Shown: in pieces, positions 1 to 12,029 of the stretch | How the letters are laid out: each line of letters begins with the position of its first letter | Position numbering within the stretch: position 1 is the first letter of the stretch | Assembly (NCBI GenBank): GCA_023213395.1 | Contig: CM041465.1 | Coordinates: 235,731,741 to 235,795,740 of the forward strand | DNA from: Cycas panzhihuaensis | Lineage: Eukaryota > Cycadophyta | DNA length: 64,000 nucleotides | Direction of reading: 5' to 3' | Notes under the pieces: model-generated | The model's database searches: none | What the model saw: the letters and a program-made list of their open reading frames with translations, nothing else | What the model was told of the DNA's origin: nothing | Position numbers and translations under genes: made by a program

Positions 1-89
1 CCTTCCTTTTCCTTTTCGCTTTTCTAACAACGCTCGCGGGCGTTGCATCTGCGGCGTTCTCGCGGCAGCTTGCGGGGTTTCTTGCGCCG

Positions 90-2400
90 TTGTTAGAAGA
101 CCAATCGTCGCGTTTCATTCCATCGTCGAGCCCGTTTTGGCAATGGAAGGATACCGTCCGATTGGGCCTACCATACCATGACTTGGGAACTCATGAGTTC
201 CCTTCGTCGATCCGGAATCCACCGTGAGGCGAGGATTCCATCTATTACCACGATGACCATTTCCACCCAAGATTTTGAGCCTTCCACTCATGCGGCGGAA
301 GACGGCTACTCGTGAGACCGCCACCCCAGCTGGCGAGCCTTACGAGGCGCCTGAGGTCCCCTACCTTCAGTCGCCGACCTCGTATGGTATGAGGATACCC
401 CTCCGCCCGGCGGTCGAGGTGCTCGGCGGTACTTTCGGCGGTTCGCCATCCACCTCCTAGATGGTTACGGAGATGCTACATAGCGTGGCGTCTTCCTCAT
501 CCATGCCCACGTCATCTACGATGATTGATACGTCGCCGCACACCGTCCTATCTGCGTGTCTACCCGGCTCTGGCGAGTGTTGCGTTTGGATTCTAAGCGT
601 GGTCCCACTTCCTCGGGACGCGCGGCGGTCATCTTTCCCTCAACTTCGGGGTTAGTATGCCTTGTTCAAACCAAGCGCCGCGTGCCACCGCCGAGCGTGG
701 CGCCGCGCGTTCCTAGTAGGCCTCGAGGCCTGCTTGGCCATGCTTGACCATGTAGGACCCACTCCCTCGTATGTCGAACCCGGTTGGTGGTCCTTCTCTT
801 TCGTGCCCCGGGCTACCGTCACAACCTTGGGGCGGGGCAAGGAAACCACCTCCACATACATGGGTGGACCCGTTGCACCCATATGGGGTCGCGCCACCTA
901 CGGGTGGCCCATATGGGCAAAACCAGGTCCCTCACCCCATTTAAGCGACCGGTAGCGACTCCTGCTGCTGCGGCGGCCTGAGGCCAGCGCCTCCTTTCCG
1001 AACATCTGCATGAGACCCCCTTCCCACAAGGGGTGTTTCCTCAGGAGGGATGGGGCCAAACACCCCCATCGTTCCTTCTTGGGTTGTCGATCCCTTAGCC
1101 CGAGCGAGGACCGTCCTTTCGTGGACTATAGGTCGGCGCCTCTGTCCGTTGAGGCGTTGAGGACTAACTTCGCCTCACCCTCACGAAGTCCCCAAATTTG
1201 ATGGGACTTCGTCGCGAGACAGCAGAGCATGTCGCGACTTTTCCATGGCGTGCATTGACTATTGGGCCTCGACCACATCTTGATGAAGCTCTTCCGCGAT
1301 CCTTGCGGGCGGCGCCCTCAAGTGGTTCTCTGCCTTAGGCCCATTCGATCTCCTCATTCCGGTGACTAGTGGGCGAGTTCGTCAACTATTTTGGCGTAAG
1401 CGGCGCCCGTTCGAGAGGCGGAATGAAGGCGCTTTGTCGCTCAAACAAGGTCACGATGAGATGAGCGGTGACTTTGTGCGGCGCTTTCACGACCTCCTTC
1501 ACTCCACCAAGGCCACATTGCACGAGGAGTTGAAGAGGATCTCTTGTCAACGCGCGCCGCCCGAGGTGCATGTGGAAGTCCTCAAGATGGGGGCAACCAC
1601 GTGTGACTCGCCATCTCGGTGTTTGGCGTTGGAGGCTATTGAGATCAGCGGGACTCAAGAAACCTCCCAAGCCCTCACGCGTCGTGAGGCGCCTCCCAGC
1701 CGAAGGAGACCACACCTTCGGCCCGCTAGGACCACCTCTCACCCGTGAGAGGACCCTAGATCCGCTTACCTCGCCATTCGCTCATTTGAGCGAGCGATGA
1801 AGGAGCTAAAACTCCAACCTCCTTCATCGCCTACCTCCCATAGACACATCCGGCCGGACTTCTCGTGCGATGCCCCCAAAGGGGTAACACCCGATCTTCT
1901 CAAGCAAGGAGGATCGATCCTCCCCTTGAGAAGAGGTGGTGTTCCATCCACAGTGTTTCCATGACGATCGCGGCGTTGCGGGCACGGCACCAGCGACTCG
2001 TCCCCAGGCGACATCGAGGCTAACCTCGATCGACCCATTTATAGAGACCCGTTCCCCAAATATGGGGAGCGTGGTCGCGATGTTCAACAAAGAATCACGG
2101 AGCGGGATAGATCTCCAGATTCTCACCCTCGCATGGTAGAGGGAAGGGTGTGCGAAGGTCACCTTCACCTTAGCGCTCCCACGGCAGCCGTGCTCCATCA
2201 CCTTCAGCGGTCCAGCTACAAGGGAAAGAAGGTTGTCAATTGCTTGAGACCACTCGGTTATATGCCTTAACGGGTCCCAAAGGCTAAAGAAGCGGTGGTG
2301 CCTCTTCATCCACATCTCACCTTGATCCTCCTCAGGAGCCGTTCCTCCGGAGATTCTGTGCTCCCAAGACTATTCCGTCACCCGGTCGATTCGACTTTAG
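90..2400 (+). pseudogene. gag: Element A gag pseudogene
   Basis: Gag forms the particle that packages element RNA. Similarity to gag in B, C and D can be followed from the conserved LLEDQ start near 90, through the proline-rich N-terminal region, to the core region at about 1165-1660 (MACIDYW, then SLKQGHDEMS, LHSTKATL and the VEVLKMGATTCDS block). A degenerate zinc-knuckle-like motif (WCSIH) lies near 1937 and the acidic linker toward protease near 2390. The frame is broken repeatedly by stops and 1-4 base deletions, so no intact protein is possible. Compared with D the sequence is GC-rich, as in C. The core assignment is firm; the exact ends are approximate. Confidence 0.75.
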
Positions 2401-2589
2401 AAGGCGCTTACCCAACCCACGGGGAAGGGTAAGCCCTTTTCTATCGTTGACGAGCTCTATCAAGTCAGGCGGGAATGTCCTTGATGGGCGTCTTGAGAAG
2501 CGCCACGAACAGCGTGCTCTTCTTCTTGAAGCTCTTGGTCAACAAGGCGCTTCCATCCATGCGATAGGTGCCACCTCCCATGGACCACT

Positions 2590-2990
2590 GTCATCTCATT
2601 TGATCCTAGAGATCTCCCATCTCCCGGCCAGCGGGAGAAGCTTTTACGTGCAGATTCGTCATTACCATTGACACTCGATTGTATCGTAAAGAGGACCATT
2701 GTAGATAATGGCTCCTCGGTTAATCTTATACTGTCGTATGCTTTCGAGGCTAGGCATAGTAGCTCTTGAGTCATCCTTGGAAATGCCAAGGGTATGATGG
2801 GGCCGAGAAGTCCCTGCAGGCGATCTCCCCATCCCTCACCTTAGGAGGAAAACCGTTTCATCGAGTTCTTTGTACTCGGCGTCGATGTGAGTACAACCTC
2901 TTGTTGGTAGAGCCATGGCTCGACCCGGATGGGGCGATCTGCTCCCGCAGCGATGGGCAACAAATTTGTCCATGAAGGACAAGTTAAAGT
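2590..2990 (+). pseudogene. pol: Element A aspartic protease remnant
   Basis: The retropepsin-like protease would cut the Gag-Pol polyprotein. The motif TIVDNGSSVN, which contains the catalytic Asp, is readable near 2695-2730. It is preceded by a degenerate version of the ITIDTPDCTLRR block that stands in the same place in B, C and D. The later block ending in PWLDPDGAICS, present downstream of the protease in the relatives, is at about 2920-2950. Frames are broken by small deletions. After this point the element loses collinearity with its relatives and no RT follows. Confidence 0.6.
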
Positions 2991-4559
2991 TATCGCCGTG
3001 AGCCAATCTTAGTCTCACACCTCTCATCCGACTGCCGGGCTATTTTCGATGATGAAGATAGTGATCACGAGGAGGTTACCCCTTAGTGGGACCTTTGTTT
3101 CGAGAGGCCAGGCCCTCATCGGTCGAGCCCTATGCCATGTCATGAGCCAAACCTAGTTAGGTTTGCCCCTATTGGCGTGGGTGGTTCACGGTTATAAGCG
3201 CCATGAGTGATTTTGATTCGGATGGCGAGGGTTATGGGCCCTCTCCTCGGCGTGTCACCACGGTTTCGCGAGCACCTGGGGAATATCTCAATCGGATATT
3301 CGCTCTTCCTCATTCTACATTGGCTCCCGTTGGTCCTAAACCGACCATTTATTTTACCTTCTCGACCTCCCGGCGGTTTCACGTGGCGCCCACGTCGGCG
3401 AGCCACTCGTGAGCACTTCCTCTTCACATTCTAGATCCTTACCTCGGACTAGAGCCACTCTTACTCGTATGCAACCTTGCCCATGCGATCCATCGCGGAT
3501 GCCGGTCCGTTGCACTCATCGGTTGGAGCCATAGTAAGTTTACTGGTAGGCCTGGCGATCTTGGACCTACTCTTAGTCACCTATCTCCTACCCTCGTGTG
3601 ACTACCCCTACCTTTATGGGGTCTAGGCACACCTCTTCCTCTCTTCATGCTCAAAGCGAGCCTAAACTACCATTTTAGATTATTCCCATTCCTCCCAACC
3701 ACGGGTGGAATGGCAATTTGAGATGGATTCTTGCTCCGAAGCGAGCCTAAACTACCATCCTAGGTTGTCCCCATTCCTCCTAACTGCGGGTTGAATGGCA
3801 ATTTAAGGTGGATTTTTCTTCAGTTTCGCTTCCAGTTCCTCCTGCGGAACCCGCGTTCCCATGAGCTCTTGGGAACCTTTGTCTTCCTATTTTGGGCATT
3901 CCCCAAATTAGGACGACGCTGTGGAGTATCGTTACTCCCCCTCTCCATGCTTGTTGTTTCCTTTGCACATTCCGCTATGCTCCCTCGTGGACATGTATGT
4001 TGCCTCATCCCCTACCCTCACACCTCTCGATCGCCTCTACTCACGGTGGATGTGTGTGCTCCTGTTAGACATAGGGCCATACATGGAAGGAAACACCTGC
4101 ATGCTTTCAATAAAATATTATAACAAATATTTACAGCATATAAACATTTACAACATACAAATCACTCATTTACAAAACAAGTCATACATGCTACCTCTAT
4201 CATACATGATACACACCATTTCATGTGGAGCTTGTCCGACCCGTGCCCAAGTCTCCGGTTCTTTGTCGGTTAGATATGCTTGCTCTTTCTTGGATGCCCT
4301 CTTACTTCACGTTACACCTTGGTAGCAGGGGCATCCGTTCTTCTTGCTTACCGATTTCGCTCGATGTCTAGGCGGCGTGGCGACCCTACGTTGTCCTCGT
4401 CTCTGTCTCCCTTGTCCCAGCGTTCCCACGACACTTACGCCCTTGGATCACGTGATGCTCTTTATTGTTTATATATATGCATGTGCTACTCATGTTTCTT
4501 GGTTGACAGCATTCGCCATCACATTACGCTCTCAGCGGTGAGGCTCTGGCGCGAGGCGA
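2991..4559 (+). other. Element A: deletion-scarred internal remnant without RT, integrase, antisense gene or aRNH
   Basis: Up to about 3280 the sequence still follows the post-protease linker (RFAPIGVG near 3150). About 3290-3640 has no partner I recognise in the other elements. From about 3650 it matches the segment that follows the pol stop in B, C and D, down to about 4235. There it jumps to sequence that in C lies between aRNH and the 3' LTR (C 22720 and below) and continues to the LTR edge. At least two deletions are therefore needed: one removing most of pol, one removing the antisense gene and aRNH. Confidence 0.65.
3649..3816 (+). repeat. Tandem duplication of about 84 bp in element A
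   Basis: Two adjacent diverged copies lie at about 3649-3732 and 3733-3816. Each contains GCGAGCCTAAACTACCAT, then CCCCATTCCTCC or a close variant, and TGGCAATTT. The same unit is single in D (about 42420-42520), B (about 50880-50970) and C (about 26770-26860), where it follows the end of pol. The duplication is therefore specific to A. Confidence 0.8.
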
Positions 4560-7068
4560 TGTTCCGGTATCGGGGAATGGACTTGCGACACATCGACCGC
4601 GGTTTGTGCGGTATATGCCTTTACTTTGCTTACTTATGATCGTTGCGATGGTGGGAATGGTTTGATTGACATGTACTGTCCATATGCACCTGTTTGATTG
4701 CTTGTTCATTATGCATGTGCCTAATGGCACCTTTTAGCCTATGGCGACTCACAGCGGGGGCATTCATCGTGAATCGACACCGTATGGCGTACAACCACCC
4801 GCAGCGTCTCCATGGTCTTCGGGATGCTTTTGCCAACTTTGTTTATGCGTGTTACGGCGTCGCTTATGTTGCAAACCCTTTCTAAGCTGGTTTAACCCTT
4901 AGTTAGGTCTTTTTGCAGTTTGAGCACATGCCCATGACTAAAGCTGCTCTTGACTAATGTATTTTGAGTTTAATTTATGATTTTACCTTAAAACACGATT
5001 TCTTGCTTTAATTTTACATTTTTGGGTTTCGGTTCGTCTGCGGATAAATTAAGCGATGCTGCGGAGTTCGGGCGGTACCGGTCGTCTGCGATAAACTTAA
5101 GCGATCAGCTAAGTTTATCGTGATACTGTTGTTTAAAATTTAAAAAAGAGAAACCACGACGGTGGCGCGATTTTTGCGAATCTGGCGTGGCTCCCAACGT
5201 TGGGCGCGGGGCCCCAGCGTTCACTTGCTTCACTCGAGACATAAAACCATTTTTTGTTCATTGGCATCATTATTCACCTCACTTTTCAACTTTCCTAGAG
5301 CATTTTCTTCACAAAGAGACAAAGAACAAAAGCGGTGATAAGAGACATCCTCCTACGGTGTGGATCAGGTACAAAGGGCTGCTATTCTTTGGAGTTGGGG
5401 CCATTCTTTGCCCCTCACAGACTCAGTTCTAAGCACTCTTCCTCTTCATACATTCTCGAGGCTTTCAAGAGGATTTTTCACCAAGAAAGACCATCATGAG
5501 GAGCCATTTCAAGCTTTTGACTTGCATGAGGTTCCACTACCTTATTCTCTTGCAAGGGACATGCAACAACACCTCATAGGCATTGGTTGGACCGCTGCAC
5601 CAAGCTTCCAAGGACCCACATGCTCTCATTTCTCATCATTGGAGGTATTTGGTGTCCCTTGTTAAGTGCTTTTTGCTTATTTCTTCATTGCTTATTTGCA
5701 AATCTTTTCCTCTCTTTGTGCATGTATTTCCTTGAGTTTCCCTTGATCATTTGATGCAAATAACCGTAGCGGTTGTGGCCCATTGGAGTGTTGCCCTAGG
5801 CTAGGCCTAGTTTCTCACTTGCCCCCCTAAACCCATCCTTTTCCTCCAACCCTTCTCTTTCGCCATTTCTTGGGCAAGCGGCATAAAGGGTTACCGCGAG
5901 GTTAGAGGGAGATAGGCGGGTTCAGTCCCCGATCTTGAGTCCTACTCCCCAAGGGTTCGTCCCTTATCCTCTCCCCTTTATCTCCAGCTTTTGTTTAGGA
6001 AGCGGGGCTAGAAAGCTTTGGAGTCGGTTTGAATACCCGTCTTGGTATAGGCTATCCGTTGCTACCGACCGAATCTGTTACATGCTAGCATCGCTTCCCT
6101 TATATCCTGTGGAGACCTCTCGTGGGTGAGTTAGCCATCCCGAGGCTACACTCAGTCCCGTTTAGTGCGTTGGTGGTGTATGTCGATTACATATGTGTCG
6201 TGTGACTTCGTTTCCTTTCATTGCATGTTGGTGCTAACAGTATCTTCCTAGCTTAGTTTATTTTACTTGCGGCACATATATACATACCTTTTGTATCTCG
6301 TAGCCTCTCTCTCGAGAGGAAGGTATTCTTATTTGCTTGCGGAGGCGTTCGGAACAAAGGCGCATAGGGTCGACCCGTTCGGTCGGCAGCTTGTTTGAGT
6401 CGTTCTCCCTTTTGTTTGTGTCGCTTTGAGCTTTATTATTTTATCGTTTCGGTTTAGTTAGTGTTTATTTGCTTTCGGGGAGGTAAGTGATCCCCATCAC
6501 CGCTTGCAACCGACGTCGCATCGAGGAGGACGGGAGGAAGCGCAGGTGGGCCGGACACTGCGTCTCAACCACCGGATCCGGGTATTCTCGCTCACCTTCC
6601 ATACCCTTTTTCGTGCTCTTCGTTCCTTTACACTTGCTTTAGTAGTTAAAGAACATAAGAAAAAGGGAAGAAATAACTATTTAGTTTGTACTTGCTTTTA
6701 CTCGCATTTACTTTACTTGTACATTTCTTTGCTATACCGCGTATTATGGTATTTGAGATCATGATCGATCCCTCCTTAGCAGCTCTTGCATATATTTTAC
6801 GTGACACGTTTGGTTGGTTGCCCCCCTTGCCTTTCTCATTGCCTTGAGAAGTAGCGGCGTCTGGTTCCTTTTCCCCTTCCGGCCATCCGAAGGTAGGAGG
6901 GTCTCGCCTTGCTGCGGCTACACAGAAGCAACCGGGCACCTTGCGATCCGTGCGGCGCTCGGCGCCGCGGACGTCCGCGGTATGATCCTCGTTCTTTAGC
7001 CTATTAGCCCTGTGGTTTTGTGTCCTTCCCGCTAGGCGTTGGATCATTGCCCCGTGGAGAGCGTTTCA
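4560..7068 (+). repeat. Element A 3' LTR
   Basis: The LTR is 2509 bp, begins TGTTCCGG and ends GAGAGCGTTTCA. Both ends align with the element C LTRs in reverse orientation (C ends: TGTTTCCCAGC and AGAGCGTTTCA). The PPT that should precede it is degenerate (GGCGCGAGGCGA). An imperfect 30-bp palindrome lies at 5090-5119. Small frames inside the LTR are not conserved and are not called as genes. Confidence 0.85.
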
Positions 7069-7283
7069 TCTACCAAGTACAATTATATTATGCTAAGATC
7101 ACTTTTATCCAAATCATCCCATTTATCATTGCTCATCCATGTAAGTTTCTTCAATTTGCCTACAAGAGCTATCTACAAACCTTATTGTACCAGAACATCA
7201 TATGCTTTTAACTTTCACAACTCGAGGTTATTCTTGCCATTAAATTTCTCCACCTCGAACTTTGCATTTGCTAGTTTTATCAT
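7069..7283 (-). pseudogene. gag: N-terminal gag fragment of an older Copia element, cut by element A
   Basis: Read on the minus strand from an ATG at 7283, the translation gives KFEVEKFNGKNN, then a degenerate KLKAYDVLVQ and a block resembling DKWDDLDK. This is the classic start of Ty1/Copia gag proteins. Several in-frame stops are present. The similarity ends exactly at the element A LTR boundary, which shows that A inserted into this gag. The remainder should lie left of element A, outside the window. Confidence 0.7.
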
Positions 7284-7340
7284 TTGGTGTAGAAAGGTTG
7301 ATACCAAAACCTTTCTGAGACTCATTGCAAAAATAAAAAT

Positions 7341-7354
7341 GGCTCATTACCACT
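7341..7354 (-). other. Primer-binding-site-like sequence of the older Copia element
   Basis: On the minus strand AGTGGTAATGAGCC resembles the initiator-Met tRNA primer site TGGTATCAGAGCC. It follows TTCTTAACA, which would be the end of a Copia LTR at 7355, and it precedes the gag fragment by about 60 bp. The match is imperfect and the matching LTR was not found. Confidence 0.4.
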
Positions 7355-7851
7355 TGTTAAGAAAATTAGGTCCTAATAACTTAAACCACCACCAAGATCT
7401 AAACAATTTGATAGCTAGTTACAGGAATTGAAATTAAAATTTAACATGCAAGTTCTTAAACCAAAGATAATAAAATAAATGAATTAGAAAGCCAAAGCAT
7501 CACATATACATCGATATAATGTGATAAAACCCTAGCGATGTGTTAGGAAATATCTACGTGAGAAAGGTATCGATCTTTATTATCAAAGAATAGAGAAATG
7601 TATATAATTTATAGTAGAATACTCACAACAATAACAACCAGCTACATCTACTCAATACAATATATCCAATACATCAAATACCATCAAAATAATGAAAAAA
7701 CACCCTAAATCAGGCTATATGAGAGAGTCATATAAGGCACAAATCTCAACTATCAAATTTAGGGTATTTTGAATAAATGACCCTAATTCTCTTTATAATT
7801 TAGTAGCTTTTTTGTGCTAGCTTTTTGGGTTAGGGGCTACCACCCTTGAAC
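7355..7851. other. AT-rich sequence without recognisable gene
   Basis: This probably contains the decayed LTR of the Copia element whose gag lies at 7069-7283. TGTTAGGAAATATC at 7541 resembles an LTR edge, but I found no partner or target duplication. It continues on the far side of element E at 15434. Confidence 0.4.
7847..7851. repeat. Target-site duplication of element E, left copy (right copy 15434-15438)
   Basis: TGAAC stands immediately before the left LTR, and an identical TGAAC stands immediately after the right LTR. A perfect 5-bp duplication is the expected signature of Copia integration. Confidence 0.9.
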
Positions 7852-8162
7852 TAAAGGAAGGATGGATTTAAGGAATAAATCACTCACATGCACACAATGG
7901 AAATGGAGAATAAAAAAGAAATAAAATAAGATATGACAACAAGCTTAGAGGTAAGAATGAATAATAACTCCCTCCTTGAGATTTTGCCTTTTATTATTGA
8001 GGGCGAGTATTAGGGTTAGGATTTTCCTGCATAATAATATGAGCCCATAATTATATCTAAATGTACATAAAGTGCATTTCATTAAGAGACTAATACTAAC
8101 AATATATCCTAAGGTCATAAAATTAATCTACACAAATGACCTTGATATATTAACCTCTTTCA
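7852..8162 (-). repeat. Element E 3' LTR
   Basis: 311 bp, aligned along its whole length with 15123-15433. It keeps the CA end at 8161-8162; the other end reads TA instead of TG. Confidence 0.9.
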
Positions 8163-8173
8163 AACCCCCCCTT
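8163..8173 (-). other. Element E polypurine tract
   Basis: AAGGGGGGGTT on the minus strand lies directly against the start of the 3' LTR, where the plus-strand primer of reverse transcription is expected. Confidence 0.8.
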
Positions 8174-8703
8174 AATGGTGGAAGGTCATTTTGAGAAAAT
8201 CTATTCTGTGAGGTCTTCATTTAAGCCTCATTATTATATTGAAATTCTAAATGAGACTTTTATAGGAAAACCCTCATGGGAAATAAAACCCATGAACTTT
8301 CTAAGATCTATATCCCCTTTTATAAATTGAAATGGCTAAGGTGGCTCTTTGATGTAGCTTGATAGCTAAATAACTTAAATGTGTAACTTAATCTATTGAG
8401 TCTCCATATACTATTTGGTCATCCCTTATGCCCTTTTGGGTTTTTATAGGCTCTGATTTTCTAAAACTAGTATAACCCTTATCCTTTGGTGGCCACATCA
8501 GGTTTTCACAAAAAGGATAGAGCAGAGACTTACTCTTATTCTTCTCTGCCCACAAAGGGTTTTCATAGAGAAAATAGAGTATGATGATCCTATCGTCATC
8601 TTCTTTAATTAGTCGAAGATGGAGGCCCTAAGGCTGAGTTGCCTTTAAAACTATTCAAACTTCACCTTTTGTAGTAGTTTGGTGAAGATATTGGCCACTT
8701 AAT

Positions 8704-11700
8704 CTATTGTGGGGCAGTATTCCAATTGAATTGTGCCATCATAACAAGTTCTCTAATCATATGGACTTTCGTACTTATGTATTTAGTACGATCATGAAAT
8801 ACAAAATTTTTTTCCATGTAGATTGGTGATTGATTATCTACATGAAGACTTGTAGGACTTATTTGGGTGATATTTCATATTTCCAATAATTTTCTCAACC
8901 ATATCACCTCCTTACTGGTCTTAGAAGTAGTAATGTATTCAACTTTGGTAGTTGAATCTATAACTATCTTCTGCCATCTAGATCTCCATGATATTGGTGC
9001 TATTCTAAGAAACGTTATATACCTAGATGTAAATCTTCCTATATCTTTATCTCCTACAAAGTCTAAGTCTATGTATGAAGAAAGCTTGAAGTCTGAATTA
9101 GGTTCATACAACAAACCATATTTGCTAGTCATCTTAAGGTATCTCAACACTCACACTACTACCTGCCAATGATTCTGCTTAGGATTTGTCATGTAACAAG
9201 TAAGAATACTAACAAAGTGTACAATATCTGGCCTTATATTAGTAGTGTAGATGAGACTACCAACAAGTTTCCTATAGAGTGTAATGTCTACCTCCCTAAT
9301 GTCACCTTCCATTGAGAGTTTGATATTAGGGTCCATAGGTAAAATTACTGGTCGAGCATCTTCTAACTAAAATTTAGTTAGAAGATCATTGATGTATTTT
9401 TCTTAGGAGAGGAAAAATTTTCTATTCTTTTGTTTCCCAAGTAATATTTCATCAAACCAAGGTTAGATAATTTGAACATTTTACTAAGGTTCTTTTTCAA
9501 GCCTTATTACCATTTACTATTACCCATTACTAACATGTCATCCACAAAGATTATGAGATAAGTGGATTTATCCTTATGGAGCTTGATGAATAATGTTACA
9601 TCAATATCTTGGTAATCACAAACCTCATATCTAAGTTACCTCATTCTTTTTAGACAACTTGGCAAACCAAACACGAGGGCTTGTTTAAGGTGTATAAGGA
9701 CTTTCGAGCTTGGAAACCTTATGCTCTTGACCTTCAATCTCATATCCTTCTAGCTAAGCCATGTAAATTTCTTCTTCAAGATCTCCATTGCGAAACGCAG
9801 TCTTAATATTAAGTTGGTGGATTTTCCAACCCTGTTGAGTAGCCAATGCCATAGGAGTTCTAATTATAGGCCACTTGGTTGTAGGTATAAAGATTTCAAT
9901 GTAGTCGATGCCTTCCCTCTGTATAAATCCTTTAGCTACCAACCTCACCTTGTGTTTTTCAAATGTGCCATCTGCTCTATATTTGTTTATGAACACCCAT
10001 TTATTTTGAACTACCTTTCTGCCAAGTGGTAGATCAATGAGCTCCCATGTACCATTCTTAATAAGAGATTGGTACTCTTCATTCATGGAATATCTCCAAA
10101 CTATATATTTTATAGATTCCTAGTACAAGAGAGGCTCTTCATTAAGAATAAAGTGTAGTTTTTTTGGTTCAAGCTTAATATATAATGATTCTTGCATCTT
10201 TGCTCTATGGGTACTTGAAAGTGTCTGTTTTTCCCACCTCATCTAATCGTATATCCTTATTGAGTTGGCGTGTTTATCGAGATCCTCAAGTTGGGAATGA
10301 GGTTCTCATTTCCTCAATTTCTTGGTTCTTATCTTGTCTATTGAAATGATCATTTTGTGAGGAGGATGTTGATGCACTTGAGGAAGATGGTCCTTCTACC
10401 ACTATTTTGCCTTTGTCGATTGAAGGTGGAGATGATGATTCTTCTATAATGGCTTTGTCTTTGTCAACTCTGCTATCTTTAAAGGATGGTACTAGATGTA
10501 CACTCATCGGTTCAGAGTCATAACTTGTATCCTTTGAGTCTCTATTATCAGTGTCTAATATTTGGAGTAATTTATGTCTGTCCCCCCACTGCCCCCCCCA
10601 TAATTTTGGAATCTGAATATCATACTTGCTAACATAATTATAATGACGTGAGGGTACTTTAGAGTTCAGTTTAAGTAACTGATCCTCTGTCTCTATAAAA
10701 ATGACATCTCTGGTAATAATGATTTTTCATTGTGAAGGTATAAAGACCTTATACTCTTTCTTAACCATAGGGTATCCAACAAAGATGCCTTTAATTGCCC
10801 TTAGCTAGAGTTTATTTCAATTTGAATCTACAATGTGGACATATCATATAGAGCCAAAAATTTTAAAGTAGTGAACAGTGGGGCTTATCCTAACCACTTT
10901 TATTAGGTGATTCTCCTTACTTTGATGGGCTAATATCATTGATACAATAAACAACTATGCAAATGGCTTTGGCCCATAGGTAGGTAGGTACATTTTTGTA
11001 TACCAACATAACCTGAGCCATGTTCATGATTATCCTGTTCATGCACTCGACAACTCCATTTTATTATGGGGTATCTATTACTATTATTTGATGCTTGATG
11101 CCATTGTCTCGAAGGTAGTTTTCAAACTCATGTGAGGTATATTCGCCACCATTATTAGTTCAAAGATATTTGAGTTGATAACTTGACTCTTTTTCAGTGT
11201 GGGATTTGAATTCTTTGAATATACAGAAGGCTTCATCTTTCTTATGTAGAAAAGTTACCCATATTTTTCTAGTGAAATCTTCAATGAAGGAGATATAATA
11301 TAACTTGCCCTTCAATGAAGGAATGGGCATTAGTCCGCACATATCAGAGTATACTATTTATAAAGGATGGCTTGATTTTCACTAACTTTTAGGAAAGGGT
11401 TGTCGATGAGATTTGGCAATGATACAAGCTTTACATTTAAAGGGCTTAGAGGAAAACTTTGTAAGATTTAGAAGAGTGTTAGAAAGATCTCTAAGTCTAT
11501 CAATCTGAACATGGCCTATTCAAGTATGCGAAAGAGCTTCTGGTGACAACGTTGGATGGGTCAAGATAGAATTAAATATAAATTCTTCATCAGCACAGGG
11601 GCTTTGGGCACAATGGGCTTCAAAAGATGGAGAGTCATTCAGTCAAAAGAATTTACTAGAGAGATGTTCAGTCAAGATCACTTGACTAGTTGGAGGGTGA

Positions 11701-12010
11701 ATGACCGAGAGAGTTTGGTTATTTGTGGTTATACTTAAATCAAATCCACAAGAGATAAGTATGGATAAGGAGAGTAGGTTTTATTTGAGATTGGGTATGT
11801 ATAAGACATCAAGCAATGTAAAATCTTTTAAGCCCGAGAGTTTCATGCAAATATTACCAATTCCTTCAATAGGTTGTTGTCATTCATCGGCCATGTGAAC
11901 AACTCCTTGAATATTTGAGTCAAATGTTTGATATAGATTGTGATTACACATAATATGTTGAGTTACTCCTATGTACATGATCCATCCTTTGATTGAAGCC
12001 ATACTATTTG
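8704..12010 (-). pseudogene. pol: Element E pol pseudogene (protease, integrase, RT, RNase H)
   Basis: Copia-type pol in reading order. The protease site is degenerate (YIGVT where DSGAT is expected) near 11.96 kb. The pre-integrase region has LRDLSN and CKACIIAKSHRQPF near 11.4-11.5 kb. The integrase core has CGPMPIPS and SFIEDFTRK at 11160-11342, then NNGGEYTSHEFENYL and NGVVE. RT has EEYQSLIKNGTWELIDLP, VQNKWVF and VRLVAKGF at 9754-10086. The catalytic segment reads LNIKTAF, with Asn for Asp, and FVDDML near 9.55 kb stands for YVDDML. RNase H at 8875-9336 has the SYIDLDFVGDKD and DSTTKVEYI blocks, and the reading ends at a TAG at 8704-8706. Stops and frameshifts separate these pieces. Domain identities are secure; the protein is not functional. 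Confidence 0.9.
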
Positions 12011-12029
12011 CAATTTTAATAGGGCTTGG

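Larger units (their letters stand above)
1..7068 (+). mobile_element. Element A: 3' part of a Tat-like Ty3/gypsy retrotransposon, internally deleted
   Basis: The window opens in the gag leader of a sense-strand element closely related to element C. Visible in order are gag, a protease remnant, a scrambled stretch, the segment that normally follows the pol stop, the last few hundred bases before the 3' LTR, and a complete 3' LTR ending at 7068. Reverse transcriptase, RNase H, integrase, the antisense gene and aRNH are missing. Its 5' LTR should lie just left of the window. The right edge is sharp: after 7068 the sequence becomes AT-rich Copia-like DNA, so A inserted into an older Copia element. 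The target duplication cannot be checked because the left flank is absent. Confidence 0.85.

Noticed and set aside
5187-5665. Open frames of 81 and 101 codons
   Set aside because: They lie wholly inside the element A LTR and have no equivalent open frame in the C LTRs.
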